NCBI GenBank assembly: GCA_025934635.1
Contig: JAICWX010000297.1
Span: 1 to 10,557 of the forward strand
DNA: 10,557 nucleotides
Direction: 5' to 3'
Origin: Streptosporangiaceae bacterium
GTDB lineage: Bacteria; Actinomycetota; Actinomycetes; Streptosporangiales; Streptosporangiaceae
The notes beneath the pieces are model-generated. The model was not told the DNA's origin. It saw only the letters and a list, made by a program, of their open reading frames with translations, and searched no databases. Below, in pieces: positions 1 to 5,840 of this stretch. Position 1 is the stretch's first letter, and each line of letters begins with the position of its first letter. A program made the translations under genes and the position numbers.

Positions 1-143
1 ATCAGCTCGAGACGCTCGACGGTGCCGCCGCCGACGTCAGAGGCCTCAATGCGGCGTGCCAGTTCCGGTCCGAACTCGCTCATGGTGCGGGTGCCAATCG
101 CGGTTGAACCCTTGGCTGTTGCCTGTTTGGCGTGCGCGGCCAT
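1..143 (-). CDS. 5' part of a regulator-like gene, runs off the window
   Basis: An open frame starts at ATG 143-141 and is still open at base 1, giving 47 residues plus a partial codon. The stretch SEFGPELARRIEASDVGGGT (residues 22-41) resembles a segment I associate with actinobacterial XRE regulators carrying TPR-like C-terminal domains, where it follows the helix-turn-helix. No HTH precedes it here, so the protein is either a short relative or a regulator that lost its DNA-binding end. A second ATG at 83-81, immediately before SEFGPELARR, is an alternative start. Neither start has a clear Shine-Dalgarno sequence. The gene is divergent from the small gene at 232. The family link is from memory and is moderate at best; the open frame and codon use support coding. 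Confidence 0.5.
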   Translation of the reverse strand, partial: MAAHAKQATAKGSTAIGTRTMSEFGPELARRIEASDVGGGTVERLEL

Positions 144-179
144 ACAGGTAACGCCGTTCAGGCTACGCCCGGTACCGGC

Positions 180-207
180 TTGACTGCCGTTATCCCGCGA
201 TTACCGT
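180..207 (+). promoter_or_regulatory. Candidate sigma-70-type promoter for the 232 gene
   Basis: TTGACT at 180-185 and TACCGT at 202-207 are separated by 16 bases, a good match to actinobacterial housekeeping promoters. A start point near 213 would leave a short leader containing AGGAGG at 215-220, which is 11 bases before the GTG start. Nothing resembling the XRE operator found at 5895 and 7518 is present. Confidence 0.5.
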
Positions 208-231
208 AGGTGACAGGAGGCACGGTTCGCT

Positions 232-534
232 GTGAGGTTCCGCGAAGACAATTCCGAGGATCTGCTCCGGAGCAGGATTCGCAGCGGGTTGCGCTTGGTC
301 CCCGACGAGCTTGATCAGATTGTCCGCCTGGCCAGATTTAAGGCTGCCCATCCGGATGTCATCGTCGGCGACGGCGGGTTCGGCACCGTGCAGGCCCGCA
401 TCCCGAAGCCGGATGGCGAGATCCTCGTCACGCGGTACACGCTCCGCGAACTGCTCGACAAGCTCGGCGAACTAACTGCTGAGATGGCGAGGCAAAGGGC
501 GGGTGACCCGGCCCGTCCTTGCCCGATATGCTGA
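232..534 (+). CDS. Small hypothetical protein, apparent fusion of two cassette genes
   Basis: This is a 100-aa protein of unknown function. It starts with GTG at 232 behind AGGAGG (215-220, 11 bases away). Residues about 23-84 are clearly homologous to the 78-aa protein at 4819-5055: both carry HPDVIVGDGGF or HPEVIVGDGGF, then QARIP, then TRYTLRELLDKLGEL or TRYSLRELLDKLGEL. The first residues, MRFRED, instead match the start of the 73-aa protein at 5180-5401 (MRFRDD). At DNA level 18 of the first 20 bases agree (GTGAGGTTYCGCGAMGACAA). In the cassette those two genes are neighbours in this order. The gene therefore looks like a deletion product joining the start of one to the body of the other, or an ancestral single gene. 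The C-terminal tail, which contains two Cys, is unique. Confidence 0.75.
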   Translation: MRFREDNSEDLLRSRIRSGLRLVPDELDQIVRLARFKAAHPDVIVGDGGFGTVQARIPKPDGEILVTRYTLRELLDKLGELTAEMARQRAGDPARPCPIC

Positions 535-690
535 CGCCGAGCGTGACTCACGCCGAACCTCCATGGCTGGCTCCCAGCGCCGGCCACCTGCCGGAGGCAA
601 AGGGTCTGCCGACTCGGGTCGCCGTAATAACCGCCTGCTCGTCGCGGGTGCGCCGCTGGGAGGTGCCCGCTCGCGACGTGGAGGCCCTCG

Positions 691-1608
691 ATGACCGCAA
701 ACAGGAACCTGAAGCAACGCGTCCGTGCCCGCGCCCTGAAGACCGGCGAGTCCTACAGCGCCGCCCGGGCCCAGCTCGCAGACGGCCCCAGGTCCATGAC
801 GGTGGCGGCGGCGCAACTGCCGCTGCTCCCCGACCCTGGTGACGCCAGCCAGGTCAGGGCCAGCGGCGCCGCCGTGCGCGCCCTGATGCGGCGGGCACGT
901 ACCCGCGGCGCCGACCTGGCACACTTTCCCGAAGGCGCGCTGACTTCACCGGGCAAACGCGTCATGTCTAGCACCGGCCCGGACGACATCGGGCCGGCCG
1001 ACTGGGACCGCGCCGACTGGGCTGGCCTGGCACGTGAACTGGACGAGGTCACCCGGCTGGCCGGCCAGCTCCGCTTGTGGACCGTCATCGGCGGCATCCA
1101 CCGCGCCGCGAGTGACGCCCGTCCGAGTAACTGCCTGTTCGTCATCTCGAGCCGGGGCCGGCTCGTCGGCCGCTACGACGAGCGGATGCTGTCGAAGACG
1201 AAGTCCACGCTCATGTACACGGCCGGGCGCGACCCGCTGGTCTTCACCGCGTCCGGCGTCCGCTTCGGCTGCGCTCTCGGCATGGAGACCCACTACCCAG
1301 AGCTGTTCGCCGCCTACGAGGAACGAGACGTCGACTGCATTCTCTTCTCCACCCACGGCAACCCGGAAGTCCCCGGCATCTTCGCCACCGAGGCGGCCGG
1401 CCACGCCGCCGCCAACTCCCTGTGGGTCAGCTACGCCGGCCCCGCCGCGGATGACACACCGCCAGCCGGACTGGTGACTCCGGACGGCACCTGGGCGGCC
1501 CGGTGCGCAGCGGGTGCGCCCGGCCTGGCCGTCGCCGAGGTCACCACCAGCACGGACTCGCCGGCCAGGGTATGGCGCCGCACCGCCCGTACCGCCCGCC
1601 ATGACTAA
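691..1608 (+). CDS. Nitrilase-superfamily protein, probably catalytically dead
   Basis: 305 aa; ATG at 691 behind GGAGG with 6-base spacing. Residues ~36-285 have the carbon-nitrogen hydrolase fold pattern. The glutamate motif HFPEGAL (Glu81) is present, as is the YDxRxL motif (162-167) and the FGxALxxExxYPEL nucleophile-elbow region (192-204). Against family members carrying RYDKRFL and FGxALCIExxFPE, the catalytic Lys position is Glu164 and the nucleophilic Cys position is Gly197. A Cys lies three residues earlier (194) but not at the elbow. This suggests a pseudoenzyme; a shifted nucleophile is less likely. Residues 7-29 (KQRVRARALKTGESYSAARA core) form a short basic module also found at the same position in the 2369-2911 protein. 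The Shine-Dalgarno of another possible start (1617) begins directly at the stop codon. The substrate cannot be predicted. Confidence 0.85.
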   Translation: MTANRNLKQRVRARALKTGESYSAARAQLADGPRSMTVAAAQLPLLPDPGDASQVRASGAAVRALMRRARTRGADLAHFPEGALTSPGKRVMSSTGPDDIGPADWDRADWAGLARELDEVTRLAGQLRLWTVIGGIHRAASDARPSNCLFVISSRGRLVGRYDERMLSKTKSTLMYTAGRDPLVFTASGVRFGCALGMETHYPELFAAYEERDVDCILFSTHGNPEVPGIFATEAAGHAAANSLWVSYAGPAADDTPPAGLVTPDGTWAARCAAGAPGLAVAEVTTSTDSPARVWRRTARTARHD

Positions 1609-1710
1609 AGGAGCAGATGGCAGGCTCTCGAAATATACGAGCGATGAGTCTCGCGGTGGCTGGCAGTCTCTATCCCCATCACGCGATCAACCGCATTCGA
1701 AGAGATCATC

Positions 1711-2289
1711 ATGACCGCTACCTACACGTTCGACGTCTTTTCCAGCCTCGACGGCTTCGGCGCCGCCAGCGGCAACTGGACCGGCTACTGGGGCAAGCAG
1801 GGCCCCGAGCTCCTCGGTCACCGCCTCGCCCTGTACGGCGAGGAGCAGCGGATGGTCTTCGGGGCGAACACGTACCGCGCGTTCGCGGAGATGCTGGCCG
1901 CCAGCACCGAGGACTCCGACGTGCGTGACCCATGGGTCACCAAGATGAGGAACCTGCCGGCCACGGTGGTGTCGACCACGCTGGAAGGCCCTCTCGACTG
2001 GCCCGACGCGACCGTGGCGAGCGGCGACGCCGTCGACGTCGTCGCCCGGCTCAAGGAAGAGTCGGCGGTGCCGCTGCGCTCGCACGGCAGCCTGGCGATG
2101 AACAAGGCGCTGATGGCCGCCGGCCTGGTCGACCGCGTCCAGGTCACGCTCTTCCCCGTGATCACCGGCCAGAGCGGGCTGGACCCGGTCTTCGGGGGCG
2201 CGGCCGACTTCGACCTCGAGCTGATCGAGCACCGGACGCTCGACGGCCACATTCAGGAGCTCATCTACCGGCCCACCCTGCATGCCTGA
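1711..2289 (+). CDS. Dihydrofolate reductase family (RibD_C) protein, copy 1
   Basis: 192 aa. The sequence has the RibD C-terminal/DHFR-like pattern: a start of the type TYTFDVFSSLDG, RMVFGANTYRAF near residues 48-59, a central LDWPDATV segment, then RSHGSLAMNKALMAAGLVD and a VTLFPVITGQSG strand, ending in RPTLHA. Proteins of this family are predicted NAD(P)H-dependent reductases, usually of unknown substrate; it is not a true folate or riboflavin biosynthesis enzyme by context. The start ATG 1711 has only a weak GAAGAGA (6-base spacing). A much better Shine-Dalgarno serves an out-of-frame ATG at 1617. A close paralogue with nearly the same length is at 3839-4429. The gene converges on the 2369-2911 gene. 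Confidence 0.9.
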   Translation: MTATYTFDVFSSLDGFGAASGNWTGYWGKQGPELLGHRLALYGEEQRMVFGANTYRAFAEMLAASTEDSDVRDPWVTKMRNLPATVVSTTLEGPLDWPDATVASGDAVDVVARLKEESAVPLRSHGSLAMNKALMAAGLVDRVQVTLFPVITGQSGLDPVFGGAADFDLELIEHRTLDGHIQELIYRPTLHA

Positions 2290-2298
2290 GCCGGACAG

Positions 2299-2350
2299 GT
2301 TCACCCCAGCTGAGCTAGCCAACTAGGTGCCGGCCAGGGCTGGGGCGAAC
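2299..2350. terminator. Inverted repeat between convergent genes, possible bidirectional terminator
   Basis: The arms GTTCACCCCAGC (2299-2310) and GCTGGGGCGAAC (2339-2350) pair over 12 positions with one mismatch, across a 28-base loop. The repeat lies exactly between the plus-strand stop at 2289 and the minus-strand stop at 2369. There is no T-run, as is common for actinobacterial terminators. The long loop lowers confidence. Confidence 0.4.
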
Positions 2351-2368
2351 CGCCGGTGATGGATTCCG

Positions 2369-2911
2369 TCAAACCGGGTCAAGCCCAGTAACGGTCAGCT
2401 GTACCGCTCTGCCGGTCATCTCCTCCAGTTCGCTGCGGGGCCGGTCAAATTCCGCGCCGCCATGGCCGAGCGCTACGCCGGGCCGGGCAGTCTGGATATC
2501 AACCCGGACGTGGTCCGAGTCCCCACTGACCCCTACGGTGGCTATCCCGGCCATCCGCGGTATCCGGTTGTGTACCACGTCCGAGATCTCGTCGATGCGC
2601 AGGTCAATAACCGGCACGATCGACGACCCGGCGGCGACCTCGGCATCGCCGACCCCGGCCAGCTCGATGTGGTCGGCCAGCAGCCGGTTCGCCATCTCCC
2701 GCTGGGCCGGCTCATCCGCCGTAGCGAAGGCGCGGGCTGTCTCGTCGGTCAGCTCCAGGTCCACGTGCGGATACAGGTACACCCGCAATGCGACTCGCGG
2801 CCGGCCACGGCCAAGGTTGTCGATGACCATCCGGCGGGCGGTGGTGTAGTTCTCCCCGGTCTCGGCCATCCGGGCCCGGACCTGCTTCTTGAATGCGCTG
2901 TCACCAGTCAC
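2369..2911 (-). CDS. Protein with a ribosomal S3-like KH domain
   Basis: 180 aa; GTG start 2911-2909 behind AAGGGA (6-base spacing). Three parts are visible. Residues 7-29 form a basic module (VRARMAETGENYTTARR core) shared with the nitrilase-like protein at 691. Residues ~38-100 are an unrecognised domain (RVYLYPHVDLELTDETARAF...). Residues ~105-176 closely resemble the N-terminal type II KH domain of actinobacterial ribosomal protein S3: VRVDIQTARPG corresponds to VRVDIHTARPG, GGAEFDR to RGAEADR, and LEEMTGRAVQL to LEKLTGKQVQL. The RNA-binding GxxG loop is kept as GHGG (149-152) but loses the usual basic residues of S3. The S3 C-terminal domain is absent and the protein ends just after the KH fold. 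An RNA-binding or ribosome-related role is an inference. Its start overlaps the stop of an uncertain upstream frame (GTGA at 2911-2908). Confidence 0.8.
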   Translation of the reverse strand: MTGDSAFKKQVRARMAETGENYTTARRMVIDNLGRGRPRVALRVYLYPHVDLELTDETARAFATADEPAQREMANRLLADHIELAGVGDAEVAAGSSIVPVIDLRIDEISDVVHNRIPRMAGIATVGVSGDSDHVRVDIQTARPGVALGHGGAEFDRPRSELEEMTGRAVQLTVTGLDPV

Positions 2912-3071
2912 GCCATGTCCCTTGCGGCGATGCTGCCCCGCGCCCTGATCGCCTGGCTCAGCGATGACTGAACTTCCCGATAGCGCGAACCAGCGGCCCT
3001 TGTCCTCACCACCACCGCGGGCACGGGCCGCGGCAGCTCGGAGTGCGGCAGGCGCTCCTGCCAGAACCAGG

Positions 3072-3266
3072 CTATCCAGCCGGCCGGGCCGAATCCATGG
3101 CGGCGCTGTGCCGGACATCGCGGACCATGCGGATCTCCCGCACGCCGTTCTCGACCTGGGCGGTCCCGTCGGGAACAAAGCCGTGCTTGCGGTAGAACGC
3201 CTGCGCGCGAGGATTGGGATCGGCGACCCACAGCACCGCCGGCTCCGCAGGGGTGATGACGGTAAC
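3072..3266 (-). pseudogene. C-terminal fragment of a GNAT acetyltransferase
   Basis: Reading from 3266 to the TAG at 3074-3072 gives 64 residues. They contain the classic end of a GNAT N-acetyltransferase: LWVADPNPRAQAFYRKHGFV, followed by a REIRMVR strand. The N-terminal half, including the acetyl-CoA P-loop, is missing. The codon immediately upstream in frame is TAG, and the preceding sequence is open only in other frames. The fragment has no start codon of its own with a ribosome site, so it is a relic. The substrate is unknown. It lies between the S3-KH gene and the phosphotransferase relic, in a stretch of decayed genes. Confidence 0.75.
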
Positions 3267-3399
3267 CTACGAGCGCAAGCTGCCCGGCCAGCCGCTCCAG
3301 CACCGGCTCGATACAACGCACCGCGACGTGAGTCCTGCTGCCGTTGAGTGTCACCGGTGTCCTGCGCGCCCTGGCAGCAGACCGGCCGCCGCAAGCATG

Positions 3400-3842
3400 C
3401 GGGAACTGGCAGCGCTGGACGAGAGTCGTCCGCTCTGGGACGGAACCGACCGCTTCAAGGATGCCTTGCTCGGCCTGAAACCCCACGGCGGTCCTCGACT
3501 TCGGTTTCCTGACTACGGCGGGCGACCCGCGATTCGATGCGGAAATCACAGCATCAATCATGAACATGTACGGCCCGCACGCGCTGTCGATCACACGGGG
3601 ACCTGACCGGCCTCATTGCCCAGGAGCCTCGGCTACTCTCCTGACGTTCTGCTGACCAACCAGGCGGCCTACGCGATGGTGACCAGTAATGCCTTCACTC
3701 GGACGGCAGCGACGGGCACTTCGCCTGGCGCGTTGACCAACTCCGGCGAGCAGACGTCAGTGAGGCCATAGGTCTGCGATGCTGGCACGGGACCAGGAGC
3801 ACCGATGAGTTCCGTGCAGCGGCCGAGTCAGCATTCCCATGA
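3400..3842 (+). pseudogene. Frameshifted APH-family phosphotransferase
   Basis: The C-terminal half of an aminoglycoside-phosphotransferase-fold kinase can be pieced together from three frames. From 3400: RELAALDESRPLWDGTDRFK. From 3488 in the next frame: AVLDFGFLTTAGDPRFD, then ITASIMNMYGPHA; this matches the metal-binding DFG-like region of APH proteins. From 3625: SLGYSPDVLLTNQAAYAMVT. From 3702: DGSDGHFAWRVDQL, running to TGA at 3840-3842. The HGD catalytic loop seems deleted between the first two pieces (only PHGG remains near 3484). At least three frame changes make it non-functional. Its stop overlaps the ATG of the second reductase gene (ATGA at 3839-3842), so the two genes were once translationally coupled. 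The substrate cannot be named; family assignment is by recalled pattern. Confidence 0.65.
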
Positions 3843-4429
3843 CTGCGACCTACACTTTCGACATCTTCACCAGCCTCGAGGGCAACGCTTCCTACGGACC
3901 GCCCGGCGACTGGGGCGGCTACTGGGGCAAGCAGGGTCCGGAGTTCCTCGACCACCGGCTCGCGGCGTACGACGGCGAGCAGCGGATGGTCTTCGGCGCT
4001 ACTACCTTCAGGTCGTTCCTGCAGATGCTGCCCGCGATCGGCGAGGAGGAGCGCGACGCGTGGATGGACCGGATGATCAGCTGCCCGGCCACCGTCATCT
4101 CGTCGACGCTGCAGGGCCCTGTCGACTGGCCCGACGCGACCGTCGCTAACGGTGATGCGGTGGAGATCGTGCGTCGCATGAAGGAGGAGTCAGATGTGCC
4201 GATCCGTTCGCACGGGAGCCTCTCGTTGAACCGCGCGCTGATGGCCGCTGGCCTCGTCGACCGGATCCAGATCACCGTCTTCCCGGTGATCGCCGCCCAG
4301 ACGGGGGATGAACCGGTCTTCGCGGGTGCCGGCGACTTCGACCTCGACCTGCTGGAGACCCGCACCTTCGACGGCCGCACCCAGGAGTTGGTCTACCGGC
4401 CCACCCTCCGCACCTGGCCGACCAGCTGA
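3839..4429 (+). CDS. Dihydrofolate reductase family (RibD_C) protein, copy 2
   Basis: 196 aa, a close paralogue of the 1711-2289 product. It keeps the same landmarks: MTATYTFDIFTSLEG, GYWGKQGPEFL, QRMVFGATTF, a DWPDATVANGDAV segment, RSHGSLSLNRALMAAGLVD, FPVIAAQTG, and the end YRPTLRTW. It differs by a two-residue insertion near residue 20, a two-residue deletion near 72 and a slightly longer C-terminus. It is a predicted NAD(P)H-dependent reductase of unknown substrate. No Shine-Dalgarno sequence precedes the ATG. Instead the start sits inside ATGA formed with the stop of the decayed phosphotransferase. Expression may therefore have dropped when the upstream gene broke, although the reading frame itself is intact. 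Confidence 0.9.
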   Translation: MTATYTFDIFTSLEGNASYGPPGDWGGYWGKQGPEFLDHRLAAYDGEQRMVFGATTFRSFLQMLPAIGEEERDAWMDRMISCPATVISSTLQGPVDWPDATVANGDAVEIVRRMKEESDVPIRSHGSLSLNRALMAAGLVDRIQITVFPVIAAQTGDEPVFAGAGDFDLDLLETRTFDGRTQELVYRPTLRTWPTS

Positions 4430-4461
4430 CCAGGCCAGTAGTGTCGGCGGCGTCTTTGGGA

Positions 4462-4491
4462 GGGTGAGCCGGCCTGTAGGCCGAGTTCTGT
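4462..4491 (-). repeat. Displaced copy of the rnpB 3' end, candidate attachment site
   Basis: Thirty bases match 8572-8601 (the 3' end of rnpB, same orientation) with a single difference: A at 4484 where rnpB has G at 8594. Similarity stops beyond 4491. No other part of RNase P RNA is present, so this is not a second gene. The core contains the dyad GGCCTGTAGGCC (4471-4482), as expected for a tyrosine recombinase site in the 3' end of a structured RNA gene. Together with the integrase relic 63 bases inside, it is best read as the distal attachment site of an element inserted at rnpB. Confidence 0.75.
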
Positions 4492-4554
4492 CAGCTCCGC
4501 TCCCCTGACCTGCCGACACTCCCCCGCACCTCCCATGACCTGCGGTTTTACTTG

Positions 4555-4671
4555 TCAGCATTTGCCGTCGCCTGACTTGGGGTTGCCACTGCCGGACGGA
4601 ACCAGGGCGGAACTGAGGATGCCGTCGACCGCGCCGCGGCCGAGATCCTCGGCATCGGGAAACAGGTGCCG
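4555..4671 (-). pseudogene. C-terminal relic of a tyrosine integrase
   Basis: Reading from 4671 to TGA 4557-4555 gives 38 residues beginning HLFPDAEDLGRGAVD after one Arg. This matches the segment just after the catalytic tyrosine in actinobacterial phage-type integrases, which typically read TYxHLFP followed by an acidic, Gly/Arg-rich helix. Upstream of HLFP the match ends abruptly: the tyrosine position is not conserved (the frame reads VRARHLFP) and the next ~140 bases show no integrase-like sequence. The catalytic domain is therefore gone. The stop codon lies 63 bases from the rnpB 3'-end copy at 4462-4491, the usual place for an integrase gene relative to its attachment site. The identification rests on a short motif and should be tested by profile search. 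Confidence 0.65.
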
Positions 4672-4818
4672 GGCGCGGACGGGACTCCGGGCCAGCCGTC
4701 CGGCTGCCGGCCCCATGGGGGAGACGGGCTGTACGGCTGCCTGTCCTCGCGCGCCCGGCACGGCCGGGGTGTGGCGGCCGCGGGAGTTCCCGCGCCCGCC
4801 GCGCCGTCTGCGGCGCCG
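4672..4818. other. Gene-free, degenerate GC-rich stretch
   Basis: No convincing gene is seen between the integrase relic and the 78-aa gene. Short GC hairpins occur, including GCGCCG-TCTG-CGGCGC at 4801-4816. That one follows the stop of the minus-strand small-gene operon and could act as a weak terminator. The rest is probably what remains of the integrase gene body. Confidence 0.4.
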
Positions 4819-5055
4819 CTAGCCGGTACCGGGGCCGAGCAGCTCGCCGAGCTTGTCGAGCAGCTCGCGGAGCGAATAGCGGGTGATCACGGTCTCCCCG
4901 TTCTCCTCCGGGATGCGAGCCTGGAAGGTACGGAACCCGCCGTCGCCGACGATCACCTCGGGGTGGGCCTGGCGGAAATGATGCAGCCGCAGGACCTGGT
5001 CCGGCTCATCCGGCGCGAGTCTCAGCTGCCGGCCGTCCGCGCGTGCGCCGCTCAC
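4819..5055 (-). CDS. Small hypothetical protein (VIVGDGGF family)
   Basis: 78 aa of unknown function; the last gene of the small-gene operon. I chose the GTG start at 5055-5053 because GGGAGG precedes it by 6 bases, and because homology with the 232-534 protein begins shortly after (LRLAPDEPDQ versus LRLVPDELDQ). The shared core is HPEVIVGDGGF, QARIP, TRYSLRELLDKLGEL. Frame extension further upstream lacks homology. The predicted fold is a short helix, a beta-rich middle and a C-terminal amphipathic helix (SLRELLDKLGELL). No catalytic motif or signal peptide is seen. The gene is separated from the preceding 73-aa gene by 124 bases containing a strong hairpin, so its expression may be controlled separately. 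Confidence 0.75.
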   Translation of the reverse strand: MSGARADGRQLRLAPDEPDQVLRLHHFRQAHPEVIVGDGGFRTFQARIPEENGETVITRYSLRELLDKLGELLGPGTG

Positions 5056-5096
5056 CCCCGGCCTCCCGGCGGGCGGGGCGGCCCGGCACTGCCCCG

Positions 5097-5121
5097 CCCG
5101 CCGCCGCGGCACGGCGGCGGG
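5097..5121. other. GC hairpin between two small cassette genes
   Basis: Perfect 10-bp arms CCCGCCGCCG (5097-5106) and CGGCGGCGGG (5112-5121) with a 5-base loop. It lies in the 124-base gap between the 73-aa and 78-aa genes. It could act as an attenuator or partial terminator, or as an mRNA-stabilising structure. There is no T-run on either strand. Confidence 0.4.
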
Positions 5122-5179
5122 GGCCCGGGCGGCTGGAAACCGCTTGGAACGCCCGTGCAGGCCGCCGCCGCGCGCCCGG

Positions 5180-5401
5180 TCACCCGTTCTCCCTGATGGA
5201 GATCCCGGCGGTGATCCTGGCGTCGCGCGAGTCGACGGCGAACAGCACGCCGCGGAGCACCACGACATAGTCCGGGTGGAACTGGCCGGCCAGGTCAGTG
5301 ACGAGCTGCTCGGCGGTGCCCGACGGGTGCTGTTCGCGCCACTCGCGCACCGCTGCCCGGGCGCGGTCCAGGTCACCGGGCTTGTCGTCGCGAAACCTCA
5401 C
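5180..5401 (-). CDS. Small hypothetical protein (MRFRDDKP family)
   Basis: 73 aa of unknown function; GTG start 5401-5399. The GTG overlaps the stop of the previous gene (GTGA at 5401-5398), so translation is probably coupled, which explains the poor Shine-Dalgarno sequence. The sequence begins MRFRDDKPGDLDRARAAVRE, followed by EQHPSGTAEQLVTDL, then HPDYVVVLRGVLFAVDSR. I recall similar small proteins in many Streptomyces and Streptosporangiales genomes, without a known role. It is mostly helical with a short strand segment (YVVVLRGVLFAV). There is no membrane segment or known motif. The first codons are nearly identical at DNA level to the start of the 232-534 gene. Confidence 0.8.
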   Translation of the reverse strand: MRFRDDKPGDLDRARAAVREWREQHPSGTAEQLVTDLAGQFHPDYVVVLRGVLFAVDSRDARITAGISIRENG

Positions 5402-5610
5402 GGCAGGTCCCCAGGCACCGGGCGGGCGGCGTAGTCTTCGGCGATCTTGAGGACCAGCCCGTCGCGGTCCGGGCCGGTAAGTGTGTCACCCTGACCATCC
5501 CGGCGGACCGCGGTGTACCGGCCGCCCTCGCAGCCGATCAGGTACGCCGACCCCCAGTGATGCTCCAGGTATTCCAGGTCGTCCACGATGTCCGGGGGGC
5601 CGCCGCTCAC
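5398..5610 (-). CDS. Small hypothetical protein (DLEYLEHHWGSAY family)
   Basis: 70 aa of unknown function; GTG start 5610-5608 with GAGGG five bases upstream. Both ends overlap neighbours by GTGA: the start with the stop of the 5607-5816 gene, the stop with the GTG of the 73-aa gene. The pattern is an acidic N-terminus, then DLEYLEHHWGSAYLIGCEGG, a YTAVRRDG strand pair, and an IAEDYAARPVP end. This matches a recurrent actinobacterial small-protein family that I recall beside XRE regulators. Its size and strand-rich middle suggest a small single-domain binding protein; no enzyme motif is visible. Confidence 0.8.
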   Translation of the reverse strand: MSGGPPDIVDDLEYLEHHWGSAYLIGCEGGRYTAVRRDGQGDTLTGPDRDGLVLKIAEDYAARPVPGDLP

Positions 5611-5816
5611 CGCTGCCCTCCAGGTGCCAGGGCATCGCGGACACGGCGCAGGACGGCCGGGTCAGTGATCCAGCCTGATCGCCCCGCACCTGGTTCCCGG
5701 TGCGGTCCCGCGTACTCCAGATGCACCCGGGCCAGCGCGGCTCCCGCCGCTGGGCGGCCGGGCAGCCCGGCCGCCTGCTGCCCTGGGGCAGCGCTCATCC
5801 ATGCCGCCCATTTCAT
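5607..5816 (-). CDS. Small hypothetical protein, first gene of the small-gene operon
   Basis: 69 aa of unknown function. I chose ATG 5816-5814 because GGGAG lies eight bases upstream (5829-5825); an in-frame ATG at 5846 would place that ribosome site inside the coding region. The N-terminus is Trp- and Ala-rich (MKWAAWMSAAPGQQAAGLPG). The C-terminus, WITDPAVLRRVRDALAPGG, is a likely amphipathic helix. The stop overlaps the next gene's GTG. It lies 99 bases downstream of the XRE gene; that gap holds a candidate operator (5895-5909). Family recognition is weak, but frame, spacing and overlaps support a real gene. Confidence 0.6.
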   Translation of the reverse strand: MKWAAWMSAAPGQQAAGLPGRPAAGAALARVHLEYAGPHREPGAGRSGWITDPAVLRRVRDALAPGGQR

Positions 5817-5840
5817 GGCGGAGTCTCCCTCACCATCGCG

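Noticed and set aside
472..924. Minus-strand 150-codon frame opposite the 5' part of the nitrilase-like gene
   Set aside because: No ribosome site, shadow-like composition, and overlaps two better-supported plus-strand genes.
1617..1928. Plus-strand frame with an excellent ribosome site (AAAGGAG) starting directly after the nitrilase-like stop
   Set aside because: From about 1711 it is simply the out-of-frame reading of the RibD_C gene. Only ~30 residues are unique and they match nothing I know. It may be the stub of a lost coupled gene.
2908..3594. Long minus-strand frame of 228 codons ending in GTGA overlap with the S3-KH start
   Set aside because: It crosses both the GNAT relic (true signal in another frame) and the APH relic (opposite strand). 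Composition is uneven and no family is recognised. Only its last ~30 codons might be the remnant of a coupled gene.
4462..4600. Second RNase P RNA gene
   Set aside because: Only the 30-base 3' end matches rnpB. The catalytic core, P4 5' strand and P1 5' strand are absent.
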